Under the pieces are notes generated by a model, which did not search any database, was not told where the DNA came from, and saw only the letters and a program-made list of their open reading frames with translations. Below are positions 1 to 11,790 of a stretch of DNA of 64,000 nucleotides, piece by piece. The first letter of the stretch is position 1; each line of letters opens with the position of its first letter. This DNA comes from Tolypeutes matacus (taxonomy: Eukaryota; Chordata; Mammalia; Cingulata; Chlamyphoridae), in the NCBI GenBank assembly GCA_026826555.1, contig JAKSZT010038590.1, positions 161,670 to 225,669 of the forward strand. The letters are read 5' to 3'. Position numbers and translations under genes: made by a program.

Positions 1-800
1 GGGGTGTCCTACATCAACCCACCATCTTGCATTGTTATGAGACATTTATTACAATTTATGAAAGAATATCATCAAAATCTTACTACTAACTCTAGTCCAT
101 ATCTTATATTTGGAGTATTTTTCCCCCAACCCACTCTATTATTATTTTTTAAAATATATATATTTTGAACAGAAGTTTTGATGTCACAAAACAATCATGC
201 AAATGTGTAGAATTGCCATACAACACCACTTCATCAACACACCACACTGTGGCGAAACATTTGTTAAAGATTATGAGATAATATAATCATACTATTACCA
301 CTAACCATGGTCCATAGCTTACATTTGGCACACTTTTTCCACATTCCCCCATTATCAACACAGTACATATTTGGCATAGATGCATGAGTATTACAGTATC
401 ACTGTTAACCTCAATCCATAGGTCACACCATTTGTATTTTTCCCATGCTTCTCCACATTCTCATCACGTTGCAATAGTGATGGATATCTGTTCTAGTTCA
501 AAGAAGGACATTCCTGTATCTGTACCATCAACCACAATTTTCATCAACCTCTGTTTTCAGTTATTCAGTCCCTAGACATCTCTAGATTTCTTTCAATTGA
601 CCTTTACGTCCCTAGACGAAACTTTCCAGCCACATTCCAATTTATAAACCAGCTGCTACTCACTATAATGTGTTGCCATCAGTTTTATATATTTCCACAC
701 TTTTACAGTCAAGTTAATTAAAACATCTACATTTGTTAAGCATCAGTAGTCCTTCTCAGCCCTCTTATCTCTTAATAAACTACACTCTAGGCTTTAACTC

Positions 801-815
801 CATGTGTTTATTCTT
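801..815. repeat. Target-site duplication, left copy (snoRNA retrocopy)
   Basis: catgtgtttattctt, identical to 961-975. The two copies flank the snoRNA block and its poly(T) run. Confidence 0.85.
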
Positions 816-827
816 TTTTTTTTTTTT

Positions 828-960
828 GACATGTTTCTGATCAGGGCACTAGCGGGAGCACTGATCACCTCCCGCCAGTGAATCAAGATCAGCAGATTCT
901 TTCCGAGGACTCTAGCACACCAGGACAAGAGCTGTGTCGGGATGTGACTCTAGTCTCGGG
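828..960 (-). ncRNA. H/ACA box snoRNA retrocopy
   Basis: The minus strand of this block folds like an H/ACA snoRNA. The first hairpin is closed by CCGAG/CTCGG with inner CACA/TGTG and GACA/TGTC pairs. An AAAGAA hinge (fits ANANNA) follows. The second hairpin has a perfect outer stem CTGATC/GATCAG and an 11-bp inner stem (ACTGGCGGGAG with CTCCCGCTAGT, one G-T pair). An ACA box lies three to four bases before the poly(A) tail (plus-strand T run 814-827). It is flanked by a perfect 15-bp duplication, catgtgtttattctt, at 801-815 and 961-975, so it was inserted by L1 machinery. Candidate guide pocket strands of the second hairpin are TTGATTC and GCCCT. I do not recognise the parent snoRNA. It lies inside an L1 and not in a host intron, so it is probably silent. 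Confidence 0.75.
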
Positions 961-975
961 CATGTGTTTATTCTT
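961..975. repeat. Target-site duplication, right copy (snoRNA retrocopy)
   Basis: Second copy of catgtgtttattctt. The interrupted L1 3' UTR sequence resumes directly after it. Confidence 0.85.
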
Positions 976-1621
976 CATATTAATGAGACAAAGCAATATT
1001 TATCCTTTGTGTCCGGCTTACCTCACCTAGCATAATATCTTCAAGATTCATCCATGTAATCATTTGTGTCCCAATTTCAATTCTTCTTACTACAGCATAT
1101 TATTCCATCATATGTATATACCACATTTTGCTTATCCATTCATTGATTAATGAACACTTGCATCGTTTCTATCTTTTGGCAATTGTGAATAATGTCACTA
1201 TGAACATCGGTGTGCAGATGTCTGTTTGTGTCACAGTTTTCAGTTCTTCTGGATATATTCCTAGTAGAGGAATTGCTGGATCATATGGAAGTTCTATATT
1301 TAGCTTCCTGAGAAACGGCTAAACTGTTTTTCACAGAGCCACTACCATTTTACAATGCCACCAACAGTGAAAGAGGGTTCCTATTCTCAACATCCCCTCC
1401 AGCACTTATTATATTCTGATTTTTATAAAAATTATGGCCATTCTATGCAGTGTGAGATGATATCTCATTGTTGATTTGCTTTGTATTTCCATAATAGCTA
1501 GTGATATGGAACATTTTTTCATGTTCTTTTTGTTCATTTGATTTCCTCTTTGTAGTAATTTCTATTTAAAATTTTTGCCCACTTTTTAATTGGGTTCTTT
1601 GCTCTTCTTTTTTTCAGAGGC

Positions 1622-3180
1622 AATTTTGTTTATTTTTTAAAGATAATTAGATTATATGAAATGCTATAAAAAAATTTAGGGTATTCCCATATGCCCCACT
1701 CCCCACACCTCCCACTTTTCCCCACATTAACAACTTCTTTCATTACTGTGGTACATTCATTGAAATTGATGAACACATTAAGGAACATTACTACTAAGCA
1801 TGGGTTATAATTCACCTTGTAGTTTACACTCTCTCCCACTCAATTCTGTAGGTTATGGCAGTATATATAATGGCCTGTATCTGTCATTGCAATGTCATTC
1901 AGGACAATTCCAAGTCCTGAAAATGTCCCTATATTACACCTCTTTTTCCCTCTCCCTGACCACAGCTCCTCCAGTGGCCACTGTCTCCACATCCATGATA
2001 TAATTTCTTCCATTGCTAGAATCACAATAAATCTATAGTAGAATACCTGTAAGTCCATTCTAGTCCATATTTTATTCCCCAATCCTGAGAATACTGGGGT
2101 GCTGATGCCAACTCCACCTCTAATTGAGAGGTGTCTTGGATCCCATATGGTTGATGGATGGGACTATCTTGCTTGCAGTTGTAGACTCTCTCAGTTCCCT
2201 GATGTGGTGGTTGTCCATTCTCACCTTCTCTTTTGGTTGTCCTGGGTGAGTCCAATGAATTGGAGAGTAGGTGTTGCAATTCTGCTGATGCTCAGGGTTC
2301 AGCTGGCATATGGACAGCCCAGAGATTCAAGTCTCTTGGACATACACTTACCAACTCCAACACCAACTATAGGTTCAAACAGAAGGGACAAAAGAGGCAT
2401 GTGTAGAGAAGTCACATCTGAGTCCAACTCTGTCACACTTGGGAGTACAAACTCCAAAGAAGGGCCCACTGGCCAGGCAACAAACTCCATAGCCCTCAGG
2501 AGCCCTACAATTTGGGATAGGATCTACTTTGACATCTCCTCCTGAGATGTGCATAAGAGTTACCTCTCTGAAGATTTCCTGACTCACTTTGAAGTCTCTT
2601 AGCCATATAAACTCATTTGCTTACCTTTCCCGCCTTTTGTTCAAGGTCTTTTCCCAGTTGCATCACCAGCCAATGCTTGGTGGTAATCCCCTGGTTCCAG
2701 GGAGGCTCATTCCCAGGAGTCTGGTCCTATGCTAGGGGGTAGGTAATATATTGATATGCTGATTTGGCTTCGAGAGAGGCCACATTTGAGTAAAAAGGAG
2801 GATCAGAGTAGATAACTCTTAGGCACTCTACAACACTAGGCTAAGTTGAAATTTCAAGAGCAAAGGTTCATAAGCATAGTCATCAATATCAAAGGCCCAT
2901 CAATAGAAAGTCCTTCTTCACTAGTCATTACACCTGTACTTGCGGTATTGTCGCTGTTCCATTAGAGAATGTGGAAGAGTTCTCCAGGATGGGAATTCAT
3001 ATTCTTTTGGTTGCTGTGTGAATCTCTACTCACGGTGTCAATGCATCATGAATATTTGAACACATTTATATACCTTATATATATGCCCAGGTGAACTTCC
3101 TCCCATGTATCCCCCATCACTAACACTCCACACCAATGATTCTTCCCTGCCACAATTGTAACCCTTCTGTGATCTAAAAC
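1622..3180 (-). repeat. L1-type 3' UTR repeat (minus orientation)
   Basis: A noncoding block that starts with a T/A-rich run and the phrase 'attcccatatgccccactcc' (1683-1702). The related phrase 'attcccatatacccaac' occurs at 3521, at the start of the next L1, so I read this as a separate L1 3' UTR in the same orientation. It has a moderately C/T-rich composition and only short chance reading frames; the 148-codon plus frame at 2099-2545 has no recognisable domain. The family assignment is inferred from the internal similarity only. Confidence 0.5.
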
Positions 3181-3480
3181 CTCTTCAAAAATGAAGCCAA
3201 GAATATCACCAAATACAATTAATAGGAAAATGAAATAGTAATGATAGGTTTAAAGATAAGAAATATTATACATAATAATTTAGAACAAGTAAGACTAAAA
3301 TAAAGTTAAAAAGAAATTGGATATTTAAAAAACTGAAAAATATTTTGAAAAATAAAATAAAATGAAAATTTTGACGTATTGCCTTTCATCACTCTAATAT
3401 CTGTTGCCTGTATATACAGTGGCATTTTCTTCCATTTCTTCCCCAGTGACTTACTTTTGTTTCATTTTGTCTTCAAAGAA
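3180..3480. other. AT-rich spacer, nothing recognised
   Basis: A-rich low-complexity sequence (for example 3215-3370) between two L1 3' ends. It could be a decayed poly(A) or an old repeat. I see no gene or RNA in it. Confidence 0.5.
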
Positions 3481-4849
3481 ACTTTAGGTCACAGTAAAGT
3501 CATATAAAGAATATAGGGGATTCCCATATACCCAACATCCTCCCCCTTTTCCCCTTTTCCATATTAATAACCTTTTAAAATATGGATGGTATATTTGTTA
3601 AAATTGCTGAACAAATATTGAAACATAGCTAATAACCATGGTCAATGGTTTACATCATGATTTACATTTTAGACCTTACACTTTTATAAATTTCTAATGA
3701 AATTTAACATTGCCTGTACACATCATTGCAAGATCATGCAGAACACTTCCATTGCCCCCTAACCCCCTCTTCCATCTTTTCCATTCATCACTCCCCTCTC
3801 CTCGGGGCCCACAGTGACTGCCAGGCTTTGCTCCTTGAAGGACATGATTCATAAGTACTTGCAGCAATGCTGAGGACTTAACAAATTATTCTGTCCTCTC
3901 TTATTAAGAGCCTCCTATGCTCTCAAGAGACACCCTCCCAACTGTTTGAGAAACTATCAGCCTCCTCAGGATGGGAGTCCATCTCCTTTTCACTCATTAT
4001 GTGGGTCTCCACCCACTGGTACAACAGACTATGACAAAATTCTCACTAGTACATTCTCTAGAAGACTGCCCCATGGAAGCCCTGTCCCAAATGCACCCCC
4101 ATCCAACACCCTAAACCAGAAACCCTTCTTTGTCATATTGCCAAAAGAGCTTTCTCAACATCATAGTTTCAACCATGTACCTGCCAATATCCGATGTTCA
4201 ACCCTACCTTCCCCCAACCTTCCCCCCAGTTCCATGAACCATCCAATACATCCTTTCCACTGTATCCTCCTGTCAAACTTGCACCGCCCAACTTAACAGT
4301 ATCGTTACATCCCTGTCATGTCCCTTCACTGCACAATTACTCACTTCCACCTTATCATAGATTTTGCCAGAATGGGTGTTGGCTCACAAACTGCTTCTCC
4401 CTATTTCTTGTAAACCTATCTTCCAGACTCTAGCTTTCTGAGTCTGCTCAATATGTTTAATTCATTTCAAAGAGGTCATGTTTTTTCTTTCATTGCTCAT
4501 GCTTTGGGTGTAAAGTTCATGATATCATTTCCTTTTCCAAGGTACTGTAGATGCATCCCTTCATTATCTTCCAAGGTCTTTATGGTGTTGGCTCTTATAT
4601 TTAGGTCTTTGATCTTTCTTGAGTTGATTTTTGTATAAGGTGTGAGATGGTGTTCCTCTCTCATTCTTTTGGCTATGAATATCCAGTTCTCCAAGCACCA
4701 TTTGTTGAAGAGGTCATTTTCTCCCAGGTGAGTGTGTTTGGTGGTCTTGTCAAATATCAGATGACTGTTTATGTGAGGATCTATATCAGAACTCTCAATT
4801 TGGTTCCATTGTTGGTATGTCTATCCTTGTGTCAATACCATGTAGTTTT

Positions 4850-4945
4850 TTTTGTTGTTGTTGTTTGTTTTCCAAATTTTAAATCTTTAATGGTTTTCCC
4901 ATTTTCTCTTCTTTTTGTTTCCAAAAGGAGAGGAGAACAGAATAT
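4850..4945 (-). repeat. Short retro-insertion with poly(T) start
   Basis: About 100 bp beginning with a T/GTTG-rich tract on the plus strand (a minus-strand poly(A)-like tail), placed between copies of catgtagtttt at 4839 and 4946. It is absent from the L1 coding sequence it interrupts. Its source is not recognised. Confidence 0.5.
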
Positions 4946-4950
4946 CATGT

Positions 4951-5271
4951 AGTTTTTTTGGGTTTTTTTTTGCACAATTAAACAAATATTTATTTCACCG
5001 GTCAAGAAATTTTCAAAAAAATTTTCGCAAAGAAACAGATCGACATATACAAAAATGAAACCATTGAACTACTGTACAAATAACTTACAGCCTCCAAAAT
5101 TCTCCTATGGCATATGAAGGACCATGCCAACACACAGAAAGGAAAAAGTGACCTGTATGGTCCACAAGGTGAGAAAGAGTGACTCAACTGTTTACAAGTT
5201 ATCATTATAAGACAAAATATTCTCAAAGTCAAGGACCAAATCCATCCAGCAGAGGGCACCGTACTCCCTTC
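4951..5271 (-). pseudogene. Processed retrocopy of an unidentified mRNA 3' UTR
   Basis: A roughly 300-bp block lies between direct repeats catgtagtttt at 4946-4956 and 5272-5282. On the minus strand it ends with an AATAAA polyadenylation signal (plus 4989-4994), about 17 bases, then a poly(A) tail (plus T-rich run 4952-4972). This is the signature of L1-mediated retrotransposition of a 3'-truncated mRNA copy. No coding domain is visible in the 90-codon minus frame at 5274-5002, so only 3' UTR seems to have been copied. I do not recognise the gene. Confidence 0.65.
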
Positions 5272-8163
5272 CATGTAGTTTTGACCACTGTAGATTTGTA
5301 GTATGTTTTAAAGTCAAGTAGAGTGATTTCTCAAATTTCATTTTCCTTTTTCAATATGTCTTTGGCTATTTGGGGCTTCATACCATTCCAAATAAATTTC
5401 ATAGTTAGTTTTTCAATTTAGTAAAAACTGTTGTGTTGACTTTTATTGAGATTGCATTAAATCTGTAGATCAGCTTGGCTAGCACAGACATCTTAATGAT
5501 GTTTAGTCTTCCTATCCATGAACAGGGCATATTCTTCCATTTATTTATGTCATCTATGATTTCCTTTAACAATGTTGTGTAATTTTCTGTGTATAAATCA
5601 TTTACATCTTTAGTTAAATTTACTCCTAGGTATTTGATTTTTTTTAGTCACAATTGTAAATGGTATTTTTTTCTGATTTTGTCCTCAGCTTCCTCATTAT
5701 TGGTGTACAGAAATACTACAGATTTTTGCACATTGGTTTTATAACATGCGACATTCCTGAACTAATTTCAATGTTCTAGAAGCTCTGTTGTAGATTTCTC
5801 AGGGCTTTCTATGTATAGGATCATGGATCATGGATGTCTTTTATATCTTTTTCTTGCCTCAGTGCTCAAGCAAGTACTTCTAACACAATGTTAAACAGGA
5901 GTGGTGATAGTGGGCATCCTTGTCTTGTTCCCAATCTTAGTCAGAAAGGTTTTAGGATTTCACCATTGTATATGATGTTAGCTGTAGGTTTTTCATATAT
6001 ACCCTTTATCATGTTTAGAAAGTTTCCTTCTATTCCTATCTTTTGCAGTATTTTTTATCAGGAAAGGATGCTGTATTTTGTCAAATGCTTTTTCTGCATC
6101 TATACAGATGATCATGAGATTTTTTTCTTTTGATCTGTTCATGTGGTGTATTACATTGATTGATATTCTTGCATATCTGGGATGAAACCCACTTGATCCT
6201 TGTGTATAATTCATCTGATGTGTTACTGATTATGATTAGCAAGTATTTTGTTGAGGATTTTAGCTTCTCCATTCTTTAGAAAGATTGATCTGTAGTTTTC
6301 CTTCCTTGTGGCTTCTTTGATTGGCTTTCGTATTAAGGTAATGTTGGCAACATAGAATGAGTTAGGCAATGTTACTTGTACTTCTACTTTTTGAAACGTT
6401 GAAGCAGGATTGTTGTTAGGTCTATTTGAATATTTGGTAGAATTTGTCTATGAAGCCATCTGGTCCTGGGCTCTTCTTAGTTGGGAGGTTTTTAATGACT
6501 GATTTTATCCTTTTACTTGTGATTTATCTGTTGAGTTCATCAATTTCTTCTTTCATTAATATAGGCTGATGGGTTTTTTTCTAGATATTTGTCCATTTCC
6601 TCTAAATTATCCTTTTTATTGGCATATAATTTTTCCAACTATCTTCTTATGTTCAGTGGTGATATCCCCTTCCTCATTTCTTATTTTGTGTATTTACATC
6701 TTTTTTTCATTTTTAATCTAAGGGTTTGTCTATTTATTGATCCTCTCGAAGAACCAGCTTTTAGTTTAATTTTTTTTCTAGTGCTTTCTTACTTTCTATT
6801 TCATTTAGTGATGCTCTAATCTTTGTTATTTCCTTCTTTATACTTCCTTTGGTGTTAGTTTGTTGTATGTTTTCTAATTCCTCCAGGTGTGCATTTAGGT
6901 CTTCAATTTTAGCTCTTTCTTCTTTTTAGATATATGCATTTACGGCTATGAATTTCCCTCTTAGTACAGCTTTTGCTGCAACCCATAAGTTGTGATATGT
7001 TGTGTTGTTGTTTTCACTCATTTCAAGGTACTTACTGATTTCTTTTGAAATTTCCTCTTTGACCCACTGTTTGTCTAAGAGTGTGTTGTTTAACTTCCAT
7101 ATCTTTGTGACTAATCTGATTCTCTGGCCTTTGTTGATTTCCAGCTGCATTTCACTTTGGTCAGAGAAATTACTTTGTTTAATTTCAATATTTCTGATTT
7201 CATTGATTATTTTTTTTGTGACCTAGCATGTGGTCTATCTTACAGAATGATCCATGAGCTCTCGAGAAGAATGTATATCCCACTGTATTTGGGTGTAATG
7301 TTCTGTATTTGTCTATTAGGTCCAGATTCTCTAATGTATTATGCAAAGTCTTTGTTTCTTTATTTATTCTCTGTCATGATGTTTTGTCTAATGGTTATAA
7401 TAGTGTGTTAGATTCCCCCACTATAATTGTAGAGGTTCTATTTCTCCACTTAGTTTTTCCAGTGTTTGCCTCATGTACTTTGAGATGCTTTGGTTAGCTG
7501 CATAAATGTTTATGGCTTTTATTTCTGCATGAAAGATTACCCTTTTTACTAATATATACCTCCCATCTTTTTCTCACAACAGTTTTGCATTTGAAGTCTA
7601 TATTATCTGATATTAGTGTAGCTACTGCTGCCCTTTTATGGTTATTGTTTGCTTGTAATATTGTTTTCCACCATTCATTTTCAGCCTCCTTGAATCCCTG
7701 GGTCTAAGGTAGATTTCTTGTAGAGAGCATATAGATGGGTCATATTTCCTTATCCATTCTTCCAATCTATGTCTCTTGACTGGTGAGTTTAATCCATTAA
7801 CATTCGGTGTTATTACTCTCAAGGAATTACTTACATTACCCGTATTTTCCTTGGGTTTATGTGTAACATGTTATTTTTATTTCTCTGTTTGTCTGTTTAA
7901 TTGTTCTTACACTCTCCTCCAACTTTCTCTCTCTCCTGTTTTTTTTCCCTTTTAACATGCAGAACTCCCTTTAGTATTTCTTGAAGGGCAAGTTTTTTAT
8001 TGGTATACTTTCTAAATTTCTATTTATGTGAATATTTTGAACTCTTCAACATTATTCAATGCCATCTTTGCTGAATAGAGAATTCTTGGCTGGAACTTTT
8101 TCTTTTAGTACCTTATATATGTTACACCACTGCCTTCTCACCTCCATGGCTTTAGAAGAGTAA

Positions 8164-8834
8164 TCAGCACTTAATCTTATTGATTTTCCCTTTTATGTGA
8201 CGGTTCTCTTTTCTCTTGCTGCCTTCAGTATTTTCTCTTTTTCTTGAGCATTGAACAGTTTGACAAGAATATGTATTGGAGTAGGCCTGATGGCATTTAT
8301 TCTGTTTGGGGTGCACTGTTTTTCCTGGAAATGTACATCCATCTCCCTCAATACAGTTGGGAAGTTTGCAGACATTATTTCCTCTAACACTCCTTACATT
8401 CCCTTTCCTTTCTCTTCTCCCTCTGGGATGCCTATAATGTTTATGTTTGTGCATGTTGTGTTGTCATTCACATCTCTAAGTCTGTGATGGATTTTCTCTA
8501 TCTTTTAATCTATCTGTTCTACTATCTGTTTGATCTCAGATGTACTGTTTTCCACATTGTTAATTCTTTCTTCTGCCTGTTCAAATCTTCTGTTATGTGA
8601 TTCCAGTGTATTTTTGATTTCTTGGATCATGCCATTTATCACCATGATATCCATTACCTTTTTACATATGTTTACAATTTCTTCAGTATGTTCTCCCAGT
8701 GTATTCTTAATATCCTTAATCTTTTCCTTCACTTCATTAATTTGGTCCATGATATTTGTTTGGACATCTTTGTTTAGTTGTTTGTTGTTCTTCATCTCTT
8801 CCTGGTTTTTATTTTGTTCATTGGACTGGGCCAT
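8164..8834 (-). pseudogene. L1 ORF1 (RNA-binding coiled-coil protein), frameshifted
   Basis: An open frame of 109 codons (8834-8505) begins M-A-Q-S and is rich in K, E, N and I in heptad spacing, as in the ORF1p coiled coil. It is followed after a break by further frames (8454-8164 and 8390-8193), the second carrying the KLFNAQEKEKILKAAREK-type C-terminal motif of ORF1p. ORF1p normally binds L1 RNA as a trimer. This copy is broken into at least two frames and cannot make the full protein. Confidence 0.8.
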
Positions 8835-9069
8835 GTCTTCCTGTTTTCTTGGTATGGTTTGTAATTTTTTATTGCTGTCTGGTCATCTTTTTATTTTAAT
8901 GGGTTTTTTCAGTTGATTAGCTTCTCTCTCTACTCCAGTTTCTGTTTTTGGGTGTGTGTTAAGGTTTGTCTTTTACACTTTGTTACCCTTGTTCTATTTC
9001 CTTGCTGTTGTCTATATTCCCTTGAAGGAAAATGTTTAGGACCAGCAAAAGTGAAAGAGGTAAGAAAAG

Positions 9070-10963
9070 GATGATATAGAAGAGGAATTACTGGAATATA
9101 TGGCAGTTTTATATTTAGCTTCCTGAAGAAACTCCAAACTGTCTTTCACACAGGCTGTACCATTTTACAATCCCATCAATAGTGAAACAGGGGTCCTATT
9201 CTCAACATCCCCTCCAGTACTTATTGTTTACAGATTTTTGAAAAAATAATGGCTATTCTATCATATCTCATTGTTGATTTGATTTGCATTTCCCTAATAC
9301 TAGTGATATGGTACATTTTTCATGTGCTTTTTGTTCATTTGGATTTCCTCATTGGAGAAATGTCTATTTAAATTTTTGCCCACTTTTTAATTGGATTGCT
9401 TTCTCTTTTTATTAAATTTTATTTTATTTATTTATCAAAAATGTATTTCTCATTGTTTGTACTTGCTGTTTACTCTCTATGTCTGTTCATTGTGTGCTTA
9501 TGTTCTTTTTAGGAAGCACTGGGAATAAAACTTGTGACCTCCCTTGTGAGTGGGAGGAGTCCAATTGCTTCAGCCACCTCCACTGCCTGCCTGTTGGGTC
9601 TTTCATTGTGTTTCTTCATTGTTTTTCTTCATTTCATCATCTCATGGTATCATCTTGTGAGAGCTTGCCAAACCAGCCCATTGCATTTGCTTCCTGTCTT
9701 GCTTGTCTTCTTTAGGAGGCACCGGAACCAAATCTGGGAACTTCCATGTGGTAGACAGTCACCAAACTGCTTGAGCCACATCTGTATCTGCATTGCTTGC
9801 TCTTTTGTTGTTGAGTTGTATGATCTTTTTATATAGAATGGAAATCAAACCATTATCAAATAGGTGGCTTCCAAGTATTTTCTTCCATTGAGTGGGTGAC
9901 TTTTTCATCTTCTTTATGAAGTCCTTTGTATCACAAAAAGACTTTTGTATCACAAAAGTGATTAGGTTTAAAGAGGTCCCACTTATCCGTGTTTTCATTC
10001 ATGGTTCGTGCCATCAGTCTAAGGTTTAAGAATCCACCATCTACCACCAGGTATTGAAGATATTTTCCTACATTTTCTTATAGGACCTTTATGGTTCTTG
10101 CTTTTATACTTAGGTCTTTGATTCATTTTGAGTTAATTTTTGTGTAAGGTGTGAAGTAAGAGTCCTCTTTCTTTATTTTGGCTTTGGGTATCCAATTCTC
10201 CCAGCATCATTTGTTGAAAAGAATGTTCTGCCCAAGCTTGGAAGGTTAAGAACTTTGTCAAAAATCACTTGACTATAGTTTTAAGGGTCTATTTCTGAAC
10301 CATCAGTTCACTTCCATTAGTTTACGTCTTTATGCCAGTACTATGCTGTTTTTTCGGTTTTGTTTTTTGTTTGTTTGTTTGTTTTACCATGTAGCTAAGT
10401 AATATGATTTAAAGTCTAGAACTGAGAGTTGTCCAAATTTGCTTTACATTTTTAAGATGTTTTTGGAAATTTGGGATCTCTTACCCTTCTAAATAAATAT
10501 TATAATTGCATTTTCCATTTATTTAAAAAAATACTGGTGGAAATTTTATTGGGTTCACACTGAATCTGCATATCAATTTGGATAGAATTGACATTTTAAT
10601 GATATTTACTCTTCTGATCCATGAGAATGGAATATTCTTCTCATTATTTAGGTCTTTTTTGATTTCTTTTGACAATGCATTTTAGTTTTCTGAATACAAG
10701 TGCTTTAAATCCTTGGATAAATTTATCCCTAAACATTTGCTTCTTTTACTATTTTTAATGGAATTTTTCCCCTGAATTTTCCTCAGATTGCAGTATAGAA
10801 AAATCACTTATTTTTGTGCATTGATCTTGTATCCTGACACTTAAGTGAAATCATTTATTAGCTTCAGTAGATTTGTTGTATATTTTTCAAGACTCTCTAG
10901 GTATAGGATCATATCATCTGCAAATAGTAAAAGTTTTACTTCTTACTTTCAGATTTTAATGCC
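9070..10963 (-). mobile_element. L1, minus strand, 3' part (interrupted)
   Basis: The antisense of the ORF2 C-terminal and middle region restarts at about 9070 with the same landmarks as 1250-1620 (for example 'caatagtgaaacaggggtcctattctcaacatcccc'-like text around 9176). It runs to 10963, where the ERV-L provirus begins. The same L1 continues at 17686, which shows that one element was split. It carries a dimeric SINE at 9410-9791. Confidence 0.85.
9410..9791 (-). repeat. Dimeric tRNA-derived SINE (DAS-like, xenarthran)
   Basis: Two tRNA-like monomers lie head to tail on the minus strand. The right one has 'aggaggcaccggaacc' and 'cttgagccacatctg' (9714-9784), the reverse complement of a promoter and tail unit typical of xenarthran DAS SINEs; the left one has a similar 'gacctcccttgtgagtggga' block (9536-9555). 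It is flanked by a 15-bp duplication with one mismatch, attgctttctctttt (9395-9409) and attgcttgctctttt (9792-9806). The family name rests on my recall of armadillo and sloth repeats. Confidence 0.75.
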
Positions 10964-11414
10964 TGTATTAGTCAGGGTTCTCTTGGGAAACAGAATCAGC
11001 AGGAGATATCTGTAAATAATATGAAACTCTAAAAGAGTCTCTCACGCACCGTGGGGATGCACAAGTCCAGGTTCCTCAGGCAAGCTGCAAACCAGGGGCT
11101 CCGATGAAAGCCCGATGAAAGGTTGTTGATGAGTCTCTGGGAGAAGTTGCCTGTCCAACGACGAGCTGGGAAATTCTCTCTGAATGTTGAAATCACTTCC
11201 ACGTTTAAGTCATTCAACTAATTGGATAAAAGCACCACCCTTTGATAATGTAATCTCCCTGATTGATGCAGATGTAATCAGCCATCCACGCAGTAAACTC
11301 ACTGGTGATTGAAGTCCATAAATGCTCTTGTATTACAATTAGCCCAGTGCTTGCTGAAACAAACACCTGGACACAACTACTTGGCCGAGTTGACACATTA
11401 GCCTAACCATCACA
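10964..11414 (-). repeat. ERV-L provirus 3' LTR
   Basis: 451 bp. On the minus strand it begins TGTGATGG and ends CTAATACA. It matches 17235-17685 throughout with about 12 substitutions and no indels that I could see. It resembles the MLT2-type LTRs of ERV-L. Confidence 0.95.
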
Positions 11415-11416
11415 GT

Positions 11417-11426
11417 CCACCCCTTG
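11417..11426 (-). other. Polypurine tract next to the 3' LTR
   Basis: The minus strand reads CAAGGGGTGG three bases before the 3' LTR. This is the expected place and composition for plus-strand DNA priming. The same tract is kept next to the LTR of the older copy at 55724-55735. Confidence 0.7.
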
Positions 11427-11790
11427 TCAACTCGGCAATCATACACATTACTCTAAACCATACTTAGTCTCTAAGTAAAAACAATAACAGACAAGCATAC
11501 ATATATATTTCTGCCTAACAATGTTCAACTCCCCTGCGTACAACCGGAAACACATTAATACCCTACAGAACAGGGTGCAAGTCCTTGGATGATAGTCACT
11601 CTTAAACTCGACATCCTTAAATATTGTGATGTGGGATTAATACAACTTTTCATTTTAGGGGAAAAGATCACGGAAGAAAACAAAGAAATTCATTTTGTGT
11701 ACATATACAATCATACTCATAACGAAACATGGAAGAAGGGTTCATGACCATTACAGTCCTCATTTCTGTAACTGGTCATGTAGTCCAAGT

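Larger units (their letters stand above)
1..1620 (-). repeat. L1 fragment: 3' UTR and ORF2 C-terminal end
   Basis: This is a minus-strand LINE-1. Read on the plus strand, 1-780 and 976-1000 are the 3' UTR and about 1000-1620 is the antisense of the ORF2 C-terminal region, with the usual landmarks around 'attgctggatcatatgg' (1272) and 'ccaccaacagtgaaag' (1358). The same series recurs at 58905-60860. The 3' UTR part holds two diverged copies of a roughly 200-bp unit (about 25-140 and 245-360). The coding part is full of stops. It is interrupted at 816-960 by a snoRNA retrocopy. Confidence 0.8.
4440..7822 (-). pseudogene. L1 ORF2 (endonuclease-reverse transcriptase), decayed
   Basis: The antisense of L1 ORF2 can be followed across the span. 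The endonuclease N-terminus (NGLNSPVKRHRLEEWIRKYD type) is at 7822-7625. An RT segment with the phrase 'IICIDAEKAFDKIQHPFL' is at about 6119-6066, and the C-terminal part is at 4700-4440. Frameshifts and stops break it into pieces under 100 codons. The 'EKAFDKIQHPF' block belongs to the conserved L1 reverse transcriptase core. Positions 4850-5271 are foreign insertions. Confidence 0.85.
3480..9060 (-). mobile_element. Near full-length L1, minus strand, degraded
   Basis: This is the longest L1 in the window by preserved order. Going down the minus strand it has remnant 5' UTR (about 9060-8835), ORF1 (8834-8164, frameshifted), a short spacer, ORF2 (about 7822-4440) and 3' UTR (4440-3480). ORF2 starts near 7822 with an endonuclease N-terminus resembling the one at 39460 on the other strand. 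All ORF2 frames are short (74 to 99 codons), so the element is dead. Two retrocopies are inserted around 4850-5271. Confidence 0.85.

Noticed and set aside
2099..2545. 148-codon frame as a gene
   Set aside because: It lies in an L1-type 3' UTR, has no domain, and other frames overlap it equally on the opposite strand.
3946..4296. Proline/serine-rich 116-codon frame
   Set aside because: C-rich L1 3' UTR sequence gives Pro and Ser by composition. An overlapping frame is just as long.
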